From contig CADCOZ010000005.1 in NCBI GenBank assembly GCA_902803125.1, positions 1-14,413 on the forward strand: a stretch of DNA of 14,413 bases. The letters are read 5' to 3'. Source of the stretch: an uncultured Ruminococcus sp. Its GTDB lineage: Bacteria > Bacillota > Clostridia > Oscillospirales > Acutalibacteraceae. Of this stretch, positions 12,802-14,413 are shown one piece after another (within the stretch, counting starts at the first letter, position 1; each line of letters opens with the position of its first letter). The notes under the pieces were generated by a model. That model was not told the origin of the DNA and did not search any database. It saw nothing but the letters and a program-made list of their open reading frames with translations. The position numbers were made by a program, and so were the translations under genes.

Positions 12802-13913
12802 CCAATCCCTCCTGCCAGCCAGCCGCCAAAGAATAGAACCAGTGCCGCCAAAAGACCAAACAGAACACATACCGCCGCCAATTTTTTCTTATTGACAGGC
12901 AGTTCACCGGCCACCTTGCCGGTCTGACCATTGACGGCATATTCCCACAGCTTGCCTTTATAGTCAAAGGTCATAAACCACACCGGCAGAAGCATATAGT
13001 CCCAACTGAGGGCATCTGTGCGGTCAAACTGCCGCGGTGACACAAGGCGTGTATGATGCACCGTGTCTTCTATCATTTTGCGGTTATTTTCATACATACG
13101 CTGTTGAATCCTTGGCAGTACCTGTTCCTTATCCACATCGTATTTATCGGCATAAAAGCCGCTGAGGTATGCCATATTGAAAGGACGGGCTTTGCTGTAG
13201 TCAAACGGTTCAATGGCTTCCATGAGCAGATCCTCTATTTTTTGAGAGCCGTCTGCGGGAATGCCCTCGTAGTTGATGCGAGCCTCTCGAATCACACGAA
13301 AACTGCGGGTTTCGGTATAGCGGTAGTTGCCGGAAGTCCATGAACGGATATCCTCCCCCACGGCTTCAAAGCGGCAGTCTGTTGAGGCATGAGCCACCCA
13401 GAACGGCACATACAAGCCGGTCAGCTTTTCAATCTGAACAGAAGAAAGCAGGTCCTTGGGAATGAACCATTTCTTCCCTGCCCATTCTTTATATTTGGAC
13501 ACAGCAGTTTCCTTATCAAACCCGAAAGGCAGTACCATTGAAGGACGGTACATTCCGTCCACACGGCCTTTAAGAATCACAGGGTTATGACAATAGTAAC
13601 AAAAGGCCGCCGCTGTATTGGCATCTGACATGATTTCTGCCCCACAGCTCGGACAGGAATAGAGATTGGTTTCCTCCTGAAAGCGTTCCCGTTCCCGTCT
13701 TTCGGCATCGTTCATGTCCATTTCGGGCGGCATTTGTCCCCGATACGGGTCATAGGCTTCCTGCTGTTCAAGATATCGCTGCTGGTACGCGATGACCTCC
13801 GCTTCCGTAAAGCTGCTGCGGCAGTATTCACAGACGAAATTCTGACCTGACGGTGAAAACGTCAGGTCTGCGTTACAGTTCGGACAATAAAATTGTTTAG
13901 CTTCATGCGTCAT
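12798..13913 (-). CDS. Double zinc-ribbon membrane protein, YdjG-like
   Basis: This encodes 371 residues. Two four-cysteine zinc ribbons lie at C10/C13/C28/C31 and C87/C90/C105/C108, separated by a charged Glu/Arg-rich linker. A conserved globular part follows (YRPSMVLPFGFDK, GLYVPFWVAHA, LLPVWFMTFDYKGK), then one C-terminal membrane helix (about 346-370), with the bulk of the protein expected in the cytoplasm. Database names such as TFIIB-type zinc ribbon or primosomal PriA-like are given to such proteins because of the ribbons alone; nothing else here supports a replication role. AGGTG lies 8 bases before the ATG. It overlaps the TPM gene by four bases and follows the small-protein gene by 66 bases. 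It is likely a scaffold pairing with the TPM protein, as YdjG does with YdjH. Confidence 0.88.
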   Translation of the reverse strand: MTHEAKQFYCPNCNADLTFSPSGQNFVCEYCRSSFTEAEVIAYQQRYLEQQEAYDPYRGQMPPEMDMNDAERRERERFQEETNLYSCPSCGAEIMSDANTAAAFCYYCHNPVILKGRVDGMYRPSMVLPFGFDKETAVSKYKEWAGKKWFIPKDLLSSVQIEKLTGLYVPFWVAHASTDCRFEAVGEDIRSWTSGNYRYTETRSFRVIREARINYEGIPADGSQKIEDLLMEAIEPFDYSKARPFNMAYLSGFYADKYDVDKEQVLPRIQQRMYENNRKMIEDTVHHTRLVSPRQFDRTDALSWDYMLLPVWFMTFDYKGKLWEYAVNGQTGKVAGELPVNKKKLAAVCVLFGLLAALVLFFGGWLAGGIG

Positions 13914-13979
13914 GCTTTTTTCACCTGCTTAACGGTTTGGTTTGTAGCTGACATACCATGCCGGCAAAGAACCGCCGGA

Positions 13980-14204
13980 TTACTTTTTGCCAAAAAGACC
14001 GCCCAAACTGCTGCCAAGACCGCCGAGGTTATCGAGGTTAATCTTGGTTTTTACGCCTTCAATCAGGGCTTGCTGCTGTTCGGGAGGAATATTGCCGACC
14101 AGGGTCTTGATGGTACCGGCAGGGTCTTTTTCAAACTTTTCCTTCATGGCGGCATCGCCGGTGATTTTAGCGGCTAATTCTCCGATTTTTGCTTTGATAT
14201 CCAT
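13980..14204 (-). CDS. Small 74-residue protein with Gly/Leu tail, unknown function
   Basis: This is a 74-residue protein, the first gene of the operon. AAAGGAG lies 8 bases before the ATG, and a near-consensus promoter lies upstream, so it is very likely real. Residues 1-55 are predicted helical and contain KFEKDPAGTIKTLVG and IPPEQQQALIEGVKTKI. The last 17 residues are glycine/leucine/serine-rich and end GGLFGKK, amphipathic with two terminal lysines. There is no signal peptide, cysteine or membrane helix. The F-x-x-DP-x(5)-L-x-G pattern faintly recalls leader regions of some precursor peptides, but there is no modification enzyme nearby and I do not assign that. Its placement suggests a role with the zinc-ribbon and TPM proteins, possibly at the membrane surface. 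Confidence 0.78.
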   Translation of the reverse strand: MDIKAKIGELAAKITGDAAMKEKFEKDPAGTIKTLVGNIPPEQQQALIEGVKTKINLDNLGGLGSSLGGLFGKK

Positions 14205-14267
14205 AGGACATTCTCCTTTATTTTTTATTGGCCGACACGCTTTTAGACAGCCGGCTCTTTCACACTT

Positions 14268-14296
14268 ATCATACTACAGGCACATAAAGATGTCAA
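14268..14296 (-). promoter_or_regulatory. Promoter of the small protein / zinc-ribbon / TPM operon
   Basis: On the minus strand, -35 TTGACA (14291-14296), 17-base spacer, -10 TATGAT (14268-14273). The leader is about 57 bases long and contains a GCCGGC/GTCGGC weak stem (about 14231-14256). This is a vegetative-type promoter, unlike the SigW control of the B. subtilis counterpart. Confidence 0.87.
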
Positions 14297-14345
14297 GAAA
14301 AACATACCTCAGCCCACGGAAATCATTTTTGACCGGTCAGCCACC

Positions 14346-14413
14346 GGGGGAAACCCCTTTTCTGGCGAAAAAAGGGGTTTCCCCCGCACCCCCTTCCCTA
14401 AATTCGCTGACTT
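14346..14413 (-). repeat. Family A repeat, perfect-stem copy at window end
   Basis: On the minus strand AAGTCAGCGAATTTAGG leads to GGGGGAAACCCCTTTT (arm), TTCGCCAG (loop) and AAAAGGGGTTTCCCCC (arm), a perfect 16-bp stem (14346-14361 with 14370-14385). Compared with 1962-2026 the inner stem has CCCC/GGGG instead of CC/GG, changed on both arms. Confidence 0.88.

Noticed and set aside
12798..13913. Assignment of the zinc-ribbon protein as primosomal helicase PriA or TFIIB
   Set aside because: Only the cysteine ribbons are shared; there are no helicase motifs, and a C-terminal membrane helix is present.
1..14413. Same-orientation family A copies at both window ends considered as att sites or ends of one mobile island
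   Set aside because: Other copies lie inside the window, there is no integrase or transposase, and the genes are ordinary chromosomal ones; the end positions are probably chance or a result of how the window was cut.

Overview
The window looks like a chromosomal piece of a low-to-mid GC Gram-positive anaerobe of the class Clostridia. An Oscillospiraceae/Ruminococcaceae-type gut commensal is my best guess. The reasons are strong AGGAGG ribosome binding sites before most genes, vegetative promoters of the TTGACA-N17-TATAAT kind, many with a TG-extended -10, the gene families present, and intergenic DNA full of small palindromic repeats. I see no rRNA, tRNA, transposase, phage gene or CRISPR array.

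Layout. Bases 1-277 hold repeats and the terminator of a minus-strand lipoprotein gene (278-772), which has its own promoter and palindromic operator-like sequences. Upstream on the same strand is an M14 zinc peptidase of the gamma-D-glutamyl-diamino-acid type (916-1821), probably cytoplasmic. A repeat-bearing gap (1822-2138) leads to a five-gene plus-strand operon: exonuclease III (2139-2903), then a complete GldA/GldF/GldG-like ABC transporter and a DUF4340 protein (2918-7615). Bases 7616-7806 hold repeat remnants and a strong terminator belonging to the convergent CNNM/CBS/CorC membrane protein (7807-9132, minus). Bases 9133-9498 are almost entirely promoter and repeats. They end in three consecutive hairpins just before an asparaginase-like gene (9499-10470, plus). 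A double-hairpin gap separates that gene from a convergent WYL-domain regulator (10595-11674, minus). The last region (11866-14204, minus) is a three-gene operon from a near-consensus promoter: a 74-residue glycine-tailed protein, a membrane-anchored double zinc-ribbon protein and a TPM-domain protein with a histidine-rich tail. The last two resemble the YdjG/YdjH pair of the Bacillus subtilis pspA-ydjGHI envelope-stress operon, but here they come without PspA or the SPFH protein YdjI.

How it fits together. Most genes concern the cell envelope (lipoprotein, peptidoglycan peptide hydrolase, ABC/auxiliary complex, CorC-like transporter, YdjGH-like membrane complex). There is also one DNA repair enzyme and one WYL transcription factor whose targets cannot be read from the window. 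The most unusual feature at DNA level is a set of intergenic repeat families. Family A is a hairpin with an invariant 8-nt loop and compensating stem changes; two copies lie at the window ends and two more lie inside. Family C is a pair of GC-rich hairpins with AAA loops. Family B is a 45-66 bp segment with imperfect inverted ends. Heptanucleotide tandem repeats accompany family A.
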